A stretch of 64,000 nt of DNA from Enhygromyxa salina (GTDB taxonomy: Bacteria; Myxococcota_A; Polyangia; Nannocystales; Nannocystaceae). Where the stretch lies: positions 1 to 64,000 of the forward strand of contig NZ_JMCC02000021.1 of the NCBI RefSeq assembly GCF_000737335.2, read 5' to 3'. A program made the position numbers and the translations under genes. The notes beneath the pieces were generated by a model. That model did no database searches. It was not told the DNA's origin and saw only the letters and a program-made list of their open reading frames with translations. This document shows, piece after piece, positions 51,070 to 62,025 of this stretch. Position 1 is the stretch's first letter. The number at the start of each line of letters is the position of its first letter.

Positions 51070-53379
51070 ATGCGCGTACCGTTGATCATTGCTGCAGTCG
51101 CTCTTGCTGGTTGTAACGCGGGCGGTGCCGATGGTTCGTCAACGGACGGCACGGACACGGACACGGCCGGGACGACGGAGACCCAGGGCACGACCGAGAC
51201 CGACGGCGAGACCGGTGAGCCCCCGCAGCTCGACACCAACGGGTTCGCGAACGGCTGCTACGTGGTCCGCAGCGGCGACGGCTTCTTGGCCGCCGACGCT
51301 TCGGGGCAGGGCTACGCGTTCGACCCCAGCGAGGACGCCGCCGCGAAGTTCTTCATGAAGGCGTCGGATCTTGGCACCTACCTGCTGTACGACACGGGCG
51401 GCGGCTACTTGGTGGCGGACGACGGGCCGCTGCTGCGGCAGACCTCGCTGCAGTCCGACGTGCTCCTGACCGACGACACCTACGTCTCGGGCGCAGAGTG
51501 GATGCCCGAGACCTCGCTGGTCGACTGGGATCAGTACCAGCTGCGCAATCGCCGAAATGACCAGCTGCTCGGTGAGACCGGCCTCGCCGACGAGGGCGCG
51601 CCGCTGACCTTCGAGCCGGCCACCGGCTGCGTCGAGCACCCCGAGCTCTCGCTCGACGCGAGCGGGACGGTCCAGCGCACCACCTTTGACAACGGTGATC
51701 TGTACGGCATCGTCGACACCCACTCGCACATCTTGTCCAACTTTGGGTTTGGCGGCGGCGGCATCTTCCATGGCGGCGCGTTCCACCGGCTTGGGGTCGA
51801 GCACGCGCTGCCCGACTGCGAGCTGTACCACGGCGAGAACGGGCGCAAGGACTTCTTTGGCTACGCGTTTGACACCGCGGGCGCCGACGGTGCCGACCTC
51901 GCGGGGCTGATCCCAGACTTGATCGCAGGCGAGCTGGCCGACGACAACCACATGACGGCGGGCTACCCGGAGTTCACGGACTGGCCACACGCGCCAACCC
52001 GCTCGACCCACCAGACCCAGTACTACCGCTGGCTCGAGCGCGCCCACCTCGCGGGGCTGCGACTGGTGGTGCAGCACGCCACGACCAACTCGGTGATCTG
52101 CAATTTCACGGCGGGCCAGGACCTGCAGCAGACCCGCTACGAATGTGACGACATGGTGGCTGTCGATCGCATCATTGACGAGACCTACGTGATGGAGCGC
52201 TACATTGACGCGCAGTCGGGTGGGCCGGGCATGGGCTGGTTTCGTGTGGTCCAGACCCCCGCCGAGGCCCGCGAGGTCATTGCAGCCGGCAAGATGGCGG
52301 TGATCCTGGGCATCGAGACCTCGGATCTGTTTGATTGCGCGTTGACGCCCAAGGCCGGCGACCCGACCTGCGACGAGGCCTACATCCAAGAGCAGCTCGA
52401 CTATTATTACTCCCTGGGGGTTCGGGCCATGTTCCCGGTCCACAAATATGACAACGCGTTCTCGCCGGGGGACGGGGATCGGGCGTTCATCGAGCTCGGG
52501 AACTTCCTCAACAGCGGGCACTGGTCCAACTTCACGCTGGACTGCCCGGCCGAGGTCACCGACGGCTTTGACAAGGGCGACGTCAACTTTGGCGGCCTCA
52601 ACCAGCCGCGCGAAGAGTACAACTCGGCCCCGCCCAACAACCTCAGCGCGTTCCCAGACATGCCGCTGAACATCACGTCCGTGTACCTTCAGCAGATCCT
52701 CGAGCCGCCGCTGGTTGGCGCGTACTGCCAGAACGCGTCGTTGACCCCGCTCGGCGAGACGCTGATCTCCGAGATGATGGCGCGCGGCATGATCATCGAG
52801 GTCGACCACTTCTCGCAGCAGGCCTACAAGCGCGTGTTCGAGCTGCTCGAGGCCGCGAACTACCCCGCCGCGGGTACCCACGGGCGCAACTTCAACGGGC
52901 GGCTGTACGAGCTGGGGGGCGTGTCGAAGACCGGGTTTGGTCGGTGCCGCGAAGCTGGCAACCCCGGCTCGACGGTCCAGGGCTTCCTGAACAAGATCCA
53001 GCAGATCACCGACGTCGGCGGGTACCCGGCCGAGGGCTTCGGCTTTGACCTCAACGGCTTCGCTGGCGCTCGCGGCCCGCGGTTTGGCGATGGGGTGTGC
53101 GCGGACGAGCAGATGGACCCAATCACCTATCCGTTCAGCTCGTACGCGGGGGACATCGAGTTCACGCAGCCGGTGATCGGCAACCGCGAGCTCGACTTCA
53201 ACACCGAGGGCCTGGTCCACATTGGGTTGCTGCCAGAGTTGATCGAGGACGCCCGCCGCGACGCGGTCTCCGAGGACGACCTCGATCCGCTGTTCCGCTC
53301 GGCGGAGGGCTACATCCGCATGTGGGAGCTGTCCGAGCAGCGGGCGGCCGCGCTCAGGGCCAACGTGCTCGGCGGGTAG
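51070..53379 (+). CDS. Membrane dipeptidase-like (peptidase M19) lipoprotein
   Basis: The 769-residue product has a lipobox (LAGC, Cys15) and a Thr/Asp linker. An N-terminal beta-trefoil-like region spans about 50-200 (YVVRSGDGFLAADASG, LLYDTGGGYLVADDG). The catalytic part has amidohydrolase features: GIVDTHSHI with His218 and His220, the mid-strand VILGIETSD where Glu would bridge metals, IEVDHFSQQ with His580, YPAAGTHGRN with His604, and GFGFDLNG with a final Asp. Spacing agrees with M19 dipeptidases, but the total length is about twice usual because of insertions. It may cleave dipeptides or peptidoglycan fragments at the cell surface. Zinc site intactness is plausible but not proven. Confidence 0.75.
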   Translation: MRVPLIIAAVALAGCNAGGADGSSTDGTDTDTAGTTETQGTTETDGETGEPPQLDTNGFANGCYVVRSGDGFLAADASGQGYAFDPSEDAAAKFFMKASDLGTYLLYDTGGGYLVADDGPLLRQTSLQSDVLLTDDTYVSGAEWMPETSLVDWDQYQLRNRRNDQLLGETGLADEGAPLTFEPATGCVEHPELSLDASGTVQRTTFDNGDLYGIVDTHSHILSNFGFGGGGIFHGGAFHRLGVEHALPDCELYHGENGRKDFFGYAFDTAGADGADLAGLIPDLIAGELADDNHMTAGYPEFTDWPHAPTRSTHQTQYYRWLERAHLAGLRLVVQHATTNSVICNFTAGQDLQQTRYECDDMVAVDRIIDETYVMERYIDAQSGGPGMGWFRVVQTPAEAREVIAAGKMAVILGIETSDLFDCALTPKAGDPTCDEAYIQEQLDYYYSLGVRAMFPVHKYDNAFSPGDGDRAFIELGNFLNSGHWSNFTLDCPAEVTDGFDKGDVNFGGLNQPREEYNSAPPNNLSAFPDMPLNITSVYLQQILEPPLVGAYCQNASLTPLGETLISEMMARGMIIEVDHFSQQAYKRVFELLEAANYPAAGTHGRNFNGRLYELGGVSKTGFGRCREAGNPGSTVQGFLNKIQQITDVGGYPAEGFGFDLNGFAGARGPRFGDGVCADEQMDPITYPFSSYAGDIEFTQPVIGNRELDFNTEGLVHIGLLPELIEDARRDAVSEDDLDPLFRSAEGYIRMWELSEQRAAALRANVLGG

Positions 53380-53467
53380 GGGCACAGCGGGTCGGGCCGC
53401 CCGGCCCCGGTGGGCCACGCGACGGTCGAGTCGCGTCGCCGCCCTTCGCCGTGATAATGTCCGCGCA

Positions 53468-54412
<945 letters not shown>

Positions 54413-54439
54413 GGCCAACCCGGAGCCACCGCGCGGTCA

Positions 54440-55609
54440 TCAGTTGCGGGAGATCATCACGTTGTCGATGAACCAGCCGCGGCCGGTCTGATCGGTCGGG
54501 CAGTTGCCGCAATCCCAACCAACCCGAAAGCCGACCTTGATCGAGCTGCCCGCGAACGCGCTCAGATCAAAGGTCTCCTTCAAGTAGGCGATGTCGTCAG
54601 TGAACACCTGCTGGCCATCGAGGGGGTTGTCCGTGCACAACCCGTCGCCGACGACCTCGGGCGAGTAGCCGTCGGTTGGGGCGATGACTTGATAGGGGCC
54701 ATCGTCAACGGAGACCTCGACCACCGCGCCCTCGTAGGAGGTTGGGAGGTTGCAGTCGCGGAAGGTGTGGGTGTGATCGAAGCGCAGCTCGATGGCTTGC
54801 CCAACGAAGGGGCTGAGGTCGATCGTCGGGGTCATCAAGCGGGTGTCCCCAGCACCGTCTGGTGGCAGGCCGGTGTCCCACGATCGCCGCCCCTTCGCGT
54901 TGCGCCCAGTCACGGCCCAGGTGTCCGTCACGACTGGACCGCCGCTGACGAGCTCGTGGGTCCACGCGACCGTGGGCGTGTCGACCTCCATGTCGTCCCA
55001 CAGGAGCGGAACCGTGCAGTTGTCCAAGCACAGCGGGTCGTCGTCGTCGTCGCACTCTTCGCCGGCGGCTTCGTTGCGCTTGTTGTCGCCGCACATGGAC
55101 GACGTGCAGTCGTCGTTGCAGGTGGCCGACTCGCCGGCGTCGTCACAGTCTTCGCCGGGATCGACGACCGCGTTTCCGCAGCCGGTCTCTGGCATGCACG
55201 CGGGACTGCAGCCATCGCCGGGGTTGGTGTTGCCGTCGTCGCACAGCTCCGTTGGGCCCTGGACACCGTCGCCGCAGGTCTCGGGCGTGCAGTCGAGCCG
55301 GCACGCCGCGTCGTCGGCGTTTTGCTCGCCCGCGTCGCAGGCTTCTCCGGGATCCAGGAAGCCGTTGCCGCACAGCGTGGCACTTGGCTCGCCCCCGCAG
55401 TAGCCCGAGATGCACTCGAGCCCAAGCCCGCAGTGGAGCTGCTCTTCGCAAGGCAGACCGCGCGAGCCCTCGCCGCTCCAACACCCGAGCGCTGTAGCGA
55501 GCGCGCAGGTCAAGCCCACCAAGCTGGAGCGAAAACCGAGCGAGAAGCCCTTGCCCGAGCTGAAACTACGTACTCGAGCTGATGACGCCTGTGGGGACTC
55601 TGGATGCAT
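54440..55609 (-). CDS. DUF4215 Cys-rich repeat lipoprotein with a jelly-roll C terminus
   Basis: The 389-residue product has a long basic N-terminal region before its signal (LGC, Cys43). Residues about 60-210 contain DUF4215-type repeats with regular cysteines: CGNGFLDPGEACDAGEQN, CGDGVQGPTELCDDGNTN, CGNAVVDPGEDCDD, and one shorter repeat. The C-terminal domain, about 215-389, starts LLWDDMEVDTP and ends GRGWFIDNVMISRN. This is the beta-jelly-roll domain that accompanies many secreted proteases and adhesins (immune inhibitor A/MAM-like). No protease domain is present, so it is more likely a surface binding protein. It faces the FG-GAP lipoprotein gene divergently. Confidence 0.8.
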   Translation of the reverse strand: MHPESPQASSARVRSFSSGKGFSLGFRSSLVGLTCALATALGCWSGEGSRGLPCEEQLHCGLGLECISGYCGGEPSATLCGNGFLDPGEACDAGEQNADDAACRLDCTPETCGDGVQGPTELCDDGNTNPGDGCSPACMPETGCGNAVVDPGEDCDDAGESATCNDDCTSSMCGDNKRNEAAGEECDDDDDPLCLDNCTVPLLWDDMEVDTPTVAWTHELVSGGPVVTDTWAVTGRNAKGRRSWDTGLPPDGAGDTRLMTPTIDLSPFVGQAIELRFDHTHTFRDCNLPTSYEGAVVEVSVDDGPYQVIAPTDGYSPEVVGDGLCTDNPLDGQQVFTDDIAYLKETFDLSAFAGSSIKVGFRVGWDCGNCPTDQTGRGWFIDNVMISRN

Positions 55610-55672
55610 GTCGGCGGCCAGACCTTATCAGCTTTTCAGGGCCCGAGTTAGCCCGTAGCATCGTGGCTGAAC

Positions 55673-56959
<1,287 letters not shown>

Positions 56960-57095
56960 TCATTCAGAGCCACGAACCATGCACGACCCACGCACGACCA
57001 CGACCATGACCGCTGTTCACGGCAGCGATGCCACGCACGTCGCGGCCAGCGTGATCGGATCGGCCGGCGTGGGTACTTCCGCAGGGGGATCTTCC

Positions 57096-59102
57096 ATGCT
57101 TGCAGTCCGCCACTTGTCATCGATCTCTGTCCTGTTCGCGCTCGCCCTCCTGCCGGCCTGCTCGGCTGGCGACTACAGCAGGCTGGCCGAAGACAGCGGG
57201 GGCGAGACCGGAGAGGGCACCGGCCCGAATGGCTTGGGGGAGACCGGCGCCGAGACCGGCGACGACACCGACACCGGCGATGGAGACGGCGATCCAGGCG
57301 ACGGCGACGGCGATCCGAGCAGCGATGCGTGCGAACTCGCGTGCGGCGAGGGGTTCTGCGTGAAGGTTGGCGACGAGCCCTATTGCGAGTGCCCCGAGGG
57401 CACCGACTGGCTGCGAGACGCGTGCGGGGCCTGCCAGCTGCTCGACGCCGCGGCCAGCCACGAGCTCGAGCTCGAGATCGTGAGCTTCGAGGGCCAGTTC
57501 CTGCTCGCAGGCGCGCCGCCGCCCAAGCTCGAGTACGACGACGCCAACGTGTGGCTCGAGAATCACCGCACGGGCGACCGCGCCTTCGTCGGCAACACCC
57601 ACGATCTCAGCTTTGCCGTGCGGGTCACCCCAGGCATCTACGACGTCATCTACGAGGTCGAGACCCCAGGCACCCTGATGCCCCAAAACGCCCGCGCCTG
57701 GCTCGGGCAGGTGGCCTTGTTCGATCCGCTCGAGGCCGCCGACATCAACATCCCGGTCGCGTCCTACTCGGGCGCGATCACCCTCGCCGGGGCGCCGCCG
57801 CCCGCCTTGGAGTATGACGACGCCAACATCCTGTTTCGGGATCACGGGACCGGCAACGAGGTCGTCGCCGGCAACACGCACGACGGCAGCTACAGCGTCC
57901 GCCTGGTCCCGGGCACCTACGACGTCGTCTATCGGGTCGAGACGCCCGGCCCCGTGATCCCTCGCAACGACGGCGCCGTGCTCGAGACCGTCAACGTGGA
58001 GTTCAGCGCCGTCGACAATATCGATGTTCCAAGCGTGGCGCTCGAGGGCACGTTCACGATCAACAGTGCGCCCGCGCCGGCCAGCGAGTACGACGACGCG
58101 AACATCGTGCTCGAGTCACAGACCGCGGGCACCGTCGCGCTTGGCAACACCCACGACGGCGGCTACGCGCTCAACGTGATCCCGGGTAGCTACGAGATGG
58201 TCTACATGCACGATACCGGCCCCAACGTGCCGCAGAACAAGCGCGCTCGGTTTGGCTCGTTCGACGTGTTCGCCCCCGAGGTCAAGCCCATCGACATCGA
58301 GATGGTCCAGCTCTCGGGCGCGCTGATGATCAACCAAGTTGCGGCGCCGGCCAGCGAGTTCGACGACGGCGTGGTGTACCTGCGCGGGGTCAACTCGGAC
58401 GATGAGGTGCTGCTCGGCAACACCCACGACGGCGCCTACCTGGTCAATTTGATGCCGGGTACCTACGACACCTACTACTCGCAAGAGACCTCGGGCGGCA
58501 CCGTGCCCGACAACAAGCACGCGCGGGTGTCGACCGGCACCACCGTCGTGAACACGGGCGAGGTCGAAGTCCACGACGTCAACGTCGCCGCCGTGGCGAT
58601 CTCGGGCGCCTTCACCTTCGCCGGTGGGCCGCCGCCCGCGTCCGACTACGAGGACGGTCGCATCTACCTGCGCAGCACCACCACCGACGACGCGGTGCTG
58701 CTTGGCAACACCCACGACGGCAGCTACGCGGCGGTGGTCGTGCCCGGCGAGTACGAGGTCTTCTACGTGCAAGAGGCCGGCGGCGCGGTGCCGGGCAACC
58801 AAAACGCGATGCTGCAGAGCGTGTCGATCGGCATGGCCGCGAGCTACGATTTCGACGTCCCGATCGTCAGCCTCAACGGGAAGATCGTCGTCCAGAGCGG
58901 CGCGGCCCCGGCCAACGCCAGCGATGGCGGCCAGCTCTACCTGCGCACCCCCGGCGGCGACTCGGTCCTGCTCGGTGAGTCGTTCGCGGCCTACGCGACC
59001 AACCTGGTCGCGGGGACCTACGGGGTCTACTACCGGTCCGAGGCGAGCGTGACCATGCCAGAGAACGAGAACGGTCGGTTCGCCTGCATCACCGTCGAGT
59101 AG
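57096..59102 (+). CDS. Lipoprotein with six tandem copies of a GNTHDGSY domain
   Basis: The 668-residue product has a lipobox (LPAC, Cys22), a GD/ET linker and an EGF-like Cys module (CELACGEGFCVKVG, CECPEGTDW, CGACQLL). Six tandem copies of a domain of about 90 residues follow (from about residue 130 to the end). Each copy has a strand S/FxGxFTxxGAPPP, then YDDANIxL, GNTHDGSY, PGTYDVVY..E..G and VPxN. The fourth strand pair and the conserved GNTHDG loop suggest a carboxypeptidase-regulatory-like or similar beta-sandwich fold. The last copy has lost GNTHDG (GESFAA instead). A strong AGGGGGA lies before ATG 57096. No function is known. Confidence 0.8.
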   Translation: MLAVRHLSSISVLFALALLPACSAGDYSRLAEDSGGETGEGTGPNGLGETGAETGDDTDTGDGDGDPGDGDGDPSSDACELACGEGFCVKVGDEPYCECPEGTDWLRDACGACQLLDAAASHELELEIVSFEGQFLLAGAPPPKLEYDDANVWLENHRTGDRAFVGNTHDLSFAVRVTPGIYDVIYEVETPGTLMPQNARAWLGQVALFDPLEAADINIPVASYSGAITLAGAPPPALEYDDANILFRDHGTGNEVVAGNTHDGSYSVRLVPGTYDVVYRVETPGPVIPRNDGAVLETVNVEFSAVDNIDVPSVALEGTFTINSAPAPASEYDDANIVLESQTAGTVALGNTHDGGYALNVIPGSYEMVYMHDTGPNVPQNKRARFGSFDVFAPEVKPIDIEMVQLSGALMINQVAAPASEFDDGVVYLRGVNSDDEVLLGNTHDGAYLVNLMPGTYDTYYSQETSGGTVPDNKHARVSTGTTVVNTGEVEVHDVNVAAVAISGAFTFAGGPPPASDYEDGRIYLRSTTTDDAVLLGNTHDGSYAAVVVPGEYEVFYVQEAGGAVPGNQNAMLQSVSIGMAASYDFDVPIVSLNGKIVVQSGAAPANASDGGQLYLRTPGGDSVLLGESFAAYATNLVAGTYGVYYRSEASVTMPENENGRFACITVE

Positions 59103-59103
59103 G

Positions 59104-59192
59104 CCCAGCTCAGCGCCAGCTCAGCGCCAGCGCAGTGCCAGCTCAGCGCCAGCGCAGTGCCAGCTCAGCGCCAGCGCAGTACCAGCTCAGCC
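59104..59192. repeat. 22-bp tandem repeat
   Basis: Three full copies of ctcagcgccagcgcag followed by tgccag (the last with ta for tg) lie at 59120-59185, flanked by partial units. They fill the space between the convergent 57096 and 59187 genes up to the stop codon of the latter. This is a plain tandem array, useful as a length-variable locus. Confidence 0.75.
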
Positions 59193-60599
59193 TTGGGGGA
59201 TCCCGCCAGAGGCCAAGTTCAGCCCCCACCCGGTCATGTCCGAGTAGGTGTAGGGCCCGTTGAGCCCGGCGTAGGCCTCCCAGGTCTCTGCTTCGGTGTC
59301 GACCCGCCACGCGCTGGTCTGCTGGTCGACGAACCACACGTACCCATAAAAGTCGACGCTGACACCACGCGCCGAGTTGGTCGGCAGCATGATCCACTTG
59401 CCCGGCTGCAGGGTCTCGATGTCGATCGCGCGCAGCCCCGGCGGGCTAAAGGTGCCCAGCCACATCGTCTTGTTCGCGTCCTCTTGCAGCCCGTAGCCAA
59501 GCAGCCCCGGCAGCACGGTGAACTGCTCGGTCTCGGGGTCGAACATGGCGGTGCCGTCACAGAACGCGCCGATCCACGGGCGGTCGAGCGAGTCGACGGT
59601 GAACCCGTAGCTGCACACCGACTGCGGCACGTCCCAGATCTGGTAGTCGAGGTTCTCGAAGTCGACCTGGACCAGCTTGCGCGGCGAGTCGTAGGTGATG
59701 AACCAATAGTCGTTCTCGGAGTTGACCGCCCCGCCGTAGCCGCCAAAGTAGCCCGGCGCGATCTCGGCGATCGGGAACTCCTCGTCGATGCTGCCATCGA
59801 CGCCGTCGAGCAGCATCACGTGGAGGCTGCCCGGCTGCGACGAGGTTGAAGCCGTGCTCCACAAGAACTGATCTTCGACCTGGCAGGTGTTGGGGTTGAG
59901 CACGCCCGAGGTCCACGCCAGCGGGCGCTGGCTGGTGTAGGCCGGGTTGACCGGCGTGTACCAGGAGATGCAGTCGTCTTGGCCCCACGCGAGCACGTCG
60001 TTCTTGCCCGTCGAGGTCTGCAGGCCGGGCTGACCGTTGGTCATCTCGTCGCAATTCTCGTGCAGCGCGATCACCTTGGTCAGCCCGCCGTTGCGATTGG
60101 CGACCGCGACGTCGCCCGAGAGGTTGACCGAGGTTCGCGAGGGGCTGCCGTTCGCGTCGCTGCGCGTCCGGTAGCGGCCCTCTTCGAGCAGGGTCTCGGT
60201 GTTGACCTTGGAGATCGTGCCCTCGCCCGAGTTGGCCACCCAGATGTACGAAAATTCTGGCTCGCCGCCGCCCATGCCTTCGCAGTTGCCAACGCCAGCG
60301 TCGGGCAGACCCGGAAGGTCGAACTTGATGCCACCGTCGGGGTCCGCGTCGCCGTCACCGGTGTCCCCGTCCCCGTCCCCGTCCCCGGTGCTGGAGCTGG
60401 TGCTGGGATCGCCGTCGCCGTCACCCGTGTCGCCGTCGCCGTTGCTGTTGCTGTTGCTGTTGCCGTCGTCGGTCTCGAGCGTGGTGTGGGTGCCGAGCGT
60501 GGTGTTGGTGTCGGCGTTGAGCGAGTCCTTGGCGCCGTCGTCACCACATGCGACGAGCAGCAGGACACAAGTGAGCGGGACAAATGGGCGACTGAACAT
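59187..60599 (-). CDS. Propeller lipoprotein (Vgb/SMP-30-like), paralogue of the 49570 gene
   Basis: The 470-residue product has a lipobox (LVAC, Cys18), a Thr/Asn/Gly/Asp linker with GDGD units (about 40-85), and a propeller with the same ordered phrases as the 49570 product: SYIWVANSGEGTISKVNT, RTSVNLSGDVAVANR, LAWGQDDCISWYTPVN, GFTVDSLDRPWIGAFCDG, FSPPGLRAIDIETLQ and RGVSVDFYGYVWFVDQQ. ATG 60599 has GAGGAG at a spacing of nine bases; the in-frame TTG at 60608 has none. Both proteins are lipid-anchored and probably interact with the same type of ligand. The two genes lie on opposite strands about 8 kb apart. Confidence 0.8.
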   Translation of the reverse strand: MFSRPFVPLTCVLLLVACGDDGAKDSLNADTNTTLGTHTTLETDDGNSNSNSNGDGDTGDGDGDPSTSSSTGDGDGDGDTGDGDADPDGGIKFDLPGLPDAGVGNCEGMGGGEPEFSYIWVANSGEGTISKVNTETLLEEGRYRTRSDANGSPSRTSVNLSGDVAVANRNGGLTKVIALHENCDEMTNGQPGLQTSTGKNDVLAWGQDDCISWYTPVNPAYTSQRPLAWTSGVLNPNTCQVEDQFLWSTASTSSQPGSLHVMLLDGVDGSIDEEFPIAEIAPGYFGGYGGAVNSENDYWFITYDSPRKLVQVDFENLDYQIWDVPQSVCSYGFTVDSLDRPWIGAFCDGTAMFDPETEQFTVLPGLLGYGLQEDANKTMWLGTFSPPGLRAIDIETLQPGKWIMLPTNSARGVSVDFYGYVWFVDQQTSAWRVDTEAETWEAYAGLNGPYTYSDMTGWGLNLASGGIPQG

Positions 60600-60664
60600 G
60601 GGAAACAACTCCTCGTGGGGCTACGGCGCATCGTATCAGGATTTCCCGCGTCCATGGGTCGCAC

Positions 60665-61948
60665 GTGAACCCCAAAGTCTGGCTATTCTTCAGCCAGGAG
60701 ACCCAACCGACGGTGCTCGAACTAACCACCAGGCTCGCGACTGTTCACCGGGCCACGAGCGCGGCCGAGCGCGAGGCGATCTACCGGATGCGCTACCAGG
60801 TTCGCGTTGACGATCGGGGCCAGGTCGAGAGCCCGGGCGTCGACCATGCCAAGCAGATGGTGTGCACGGTCAACGACGAGCTGCCGGACACCATCCACTT
60901 CTACACGGGCGAAGCTGCTGGCGTCGGCGAGATCGATGCCGTCGCGCGGATGCGCAGGTTCAACCCCGGCGACGTGCCCGACGAGGTCCGTGAGCGCTGG
61001 TCGCTCGACTTCGTCACCAACCTCGATAGCCTCGCGATCGCCGAGTTCTCGGAGCTGCTGGCGCGCCCACATGTCGCCGCGAGTCACGACCGCCTGTCGG
61101 TGCTCTCGCTGTTCAAGGCCGGCTTCGAGGCCTGCATGGAGCCGGGCGGCGCCGACTTGATCGTGTTCGACGCTCACCCCGGGCTGGTCACCCACTACGC
61201 CAAGCTCGTGGGCGCGCGTCGCTATGGCGGCGAGCCGATCGAGCGCAGCGCGGGCAAGGGCGTCGGCGTACCCATGGTGATCGCGGTCTCGGACACGCAA
61301 CACCTCGAGCGGGTCGGCTCGCCCTTGGCGCCGCTGTCGTGGAAGACCTTCGTGCTGGGTCGCCGCGCCCAAGCGGACATTGGCTGCTTCTCGGTCCGCT
61401 TCGTTGATGACGTTCGCGATGACGTCCACCCCGAGCAGACCTGGCCAATGATGGAAGCGCGGTTCTTTCGGCGCGGGGTCGAGCGCTGGTCGTTCTTCGA
61501 GGGCCTGCGCCAAGCGATCATCGACGAGCTCATGGCCCGCGGCCGCGTGCGCGAGGTCGGCGAGGGCGAGCAGGTCGTCAGCGAAGGCGGCGACGACGGA
61601 GAGATGTTCGTCGTGCTCGACGGCAGCCTCGAGATCATCGCGGGCGGCAAGAGCGTGGACGTGGCGGGGCGGGGCGAGCTGATCGGCGAGATTGCGATCG
61701 TGAGCCCCGAGCGACGACGGACCGCCACGATCCGGGCGCTGGTCCCCTCGAAGCTGCTGGTGCTCACCCACGCCGCGCTGCGGTCGTTGGCGTTGGGCGA
61801 CGCCGAGGCTGGGCACCAGGTGATGCTCAACCTCACCCGCTTCATCGCCGAGCGCTTCGCCGAGAAGGCGCGCCTGGTCGGCAGCTTGGACGAGGAGATC
61901 GAGCGGCTACGGCTCGAGCTGCGCGAAGCCAAGCAGGGCGCGGGCTAG
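60665..61948 (+). CDS. N-acyltransferase (FeeM/LuxI-like) fused to a cyclic-nucleotide-binding domain
   Basis: The 427-residue product (GTG start) has an N-terminal GNAT-like domain (about 25-220) resembling FeeM N-acyl amino acid synthases. Its landmarks are AAEREAIYRMRYQVRVDD, IDAVARMRRF, DSLAIAEFSELLARP and SLFKAGFEACMEPGGADLIVFDAHPGLVTHYAKLVGARRYG. FeeM uses acyl-ACP to acylate amino acids and is related to LuxI. The C-terminal part (about 295-390) is a Crp-like cyclic-nucleotide-binding fold, with GEQVVSEGGDDGEMFVVLDGSLEI, GELIGEIAI and RTATIRA. A coiled tail ends the protein. The fusion suggests control of acyl transfer by a nucleotide second messenger. No DNA-binding helix is present. 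Confidence 0.8.
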   Translation: MNPKVWLFFSQETQPTVLELTTRLATVHRATSAAEREAIYRMRYQVRVDDRGQVESPGVDHAKQMVCTVNDELPDTIHFYTGEAAGVGEIDAVARMRRFNPGDVPDEVRERWSLDFVTNLDSLAIAEFSELLARPHVAASHDRLSVLSLFKAGFEACMEPGGADLIVFDAHPGLVTHYAKLVGARRYGGEPIERSAGKGVGVPMVIAVSDTQHLERVGSPLAPLSWKTFVLGRRAQADIGCFSVRFVDDVRDDVHPEQTWPMMEARFFRRGVERWSFFEGLRQAIIDELMARGRVREVGEGEQVVSEGGDDGEMFVVLDGSLEIIAGGKSVDVAGRGELIGEIAIVSPERRRTATIRALVPSKLLVLTHAALRSLALGDAEAGHQVMLNLTRFIAERFAEKARLVGSLDEEIERLRLELREAKQGAG

Positions 61949-62015
61949 CCGCTCCTCGCCCTTGGGCCTCACCTCAGCTCCGCACCGAACCCGGAACGAA
62001 CTTAGGGTGTGCGGC
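61949..62015. repeat. Intergenic repeat family B, half copy
   Basis: The sequence from ccgctcctcgcccttgggcc to ggtgtgcggc repeats the right half of the 32476-32620 palindrome, with one short insertion (acctc) and a few base changes. It starts at the stop of the FeeM-CNB gene and ends just before the stop of the convergent MscS gene. Confidence 0.75.
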
Positions 62016-62025
62016 ACTAGCCGGG

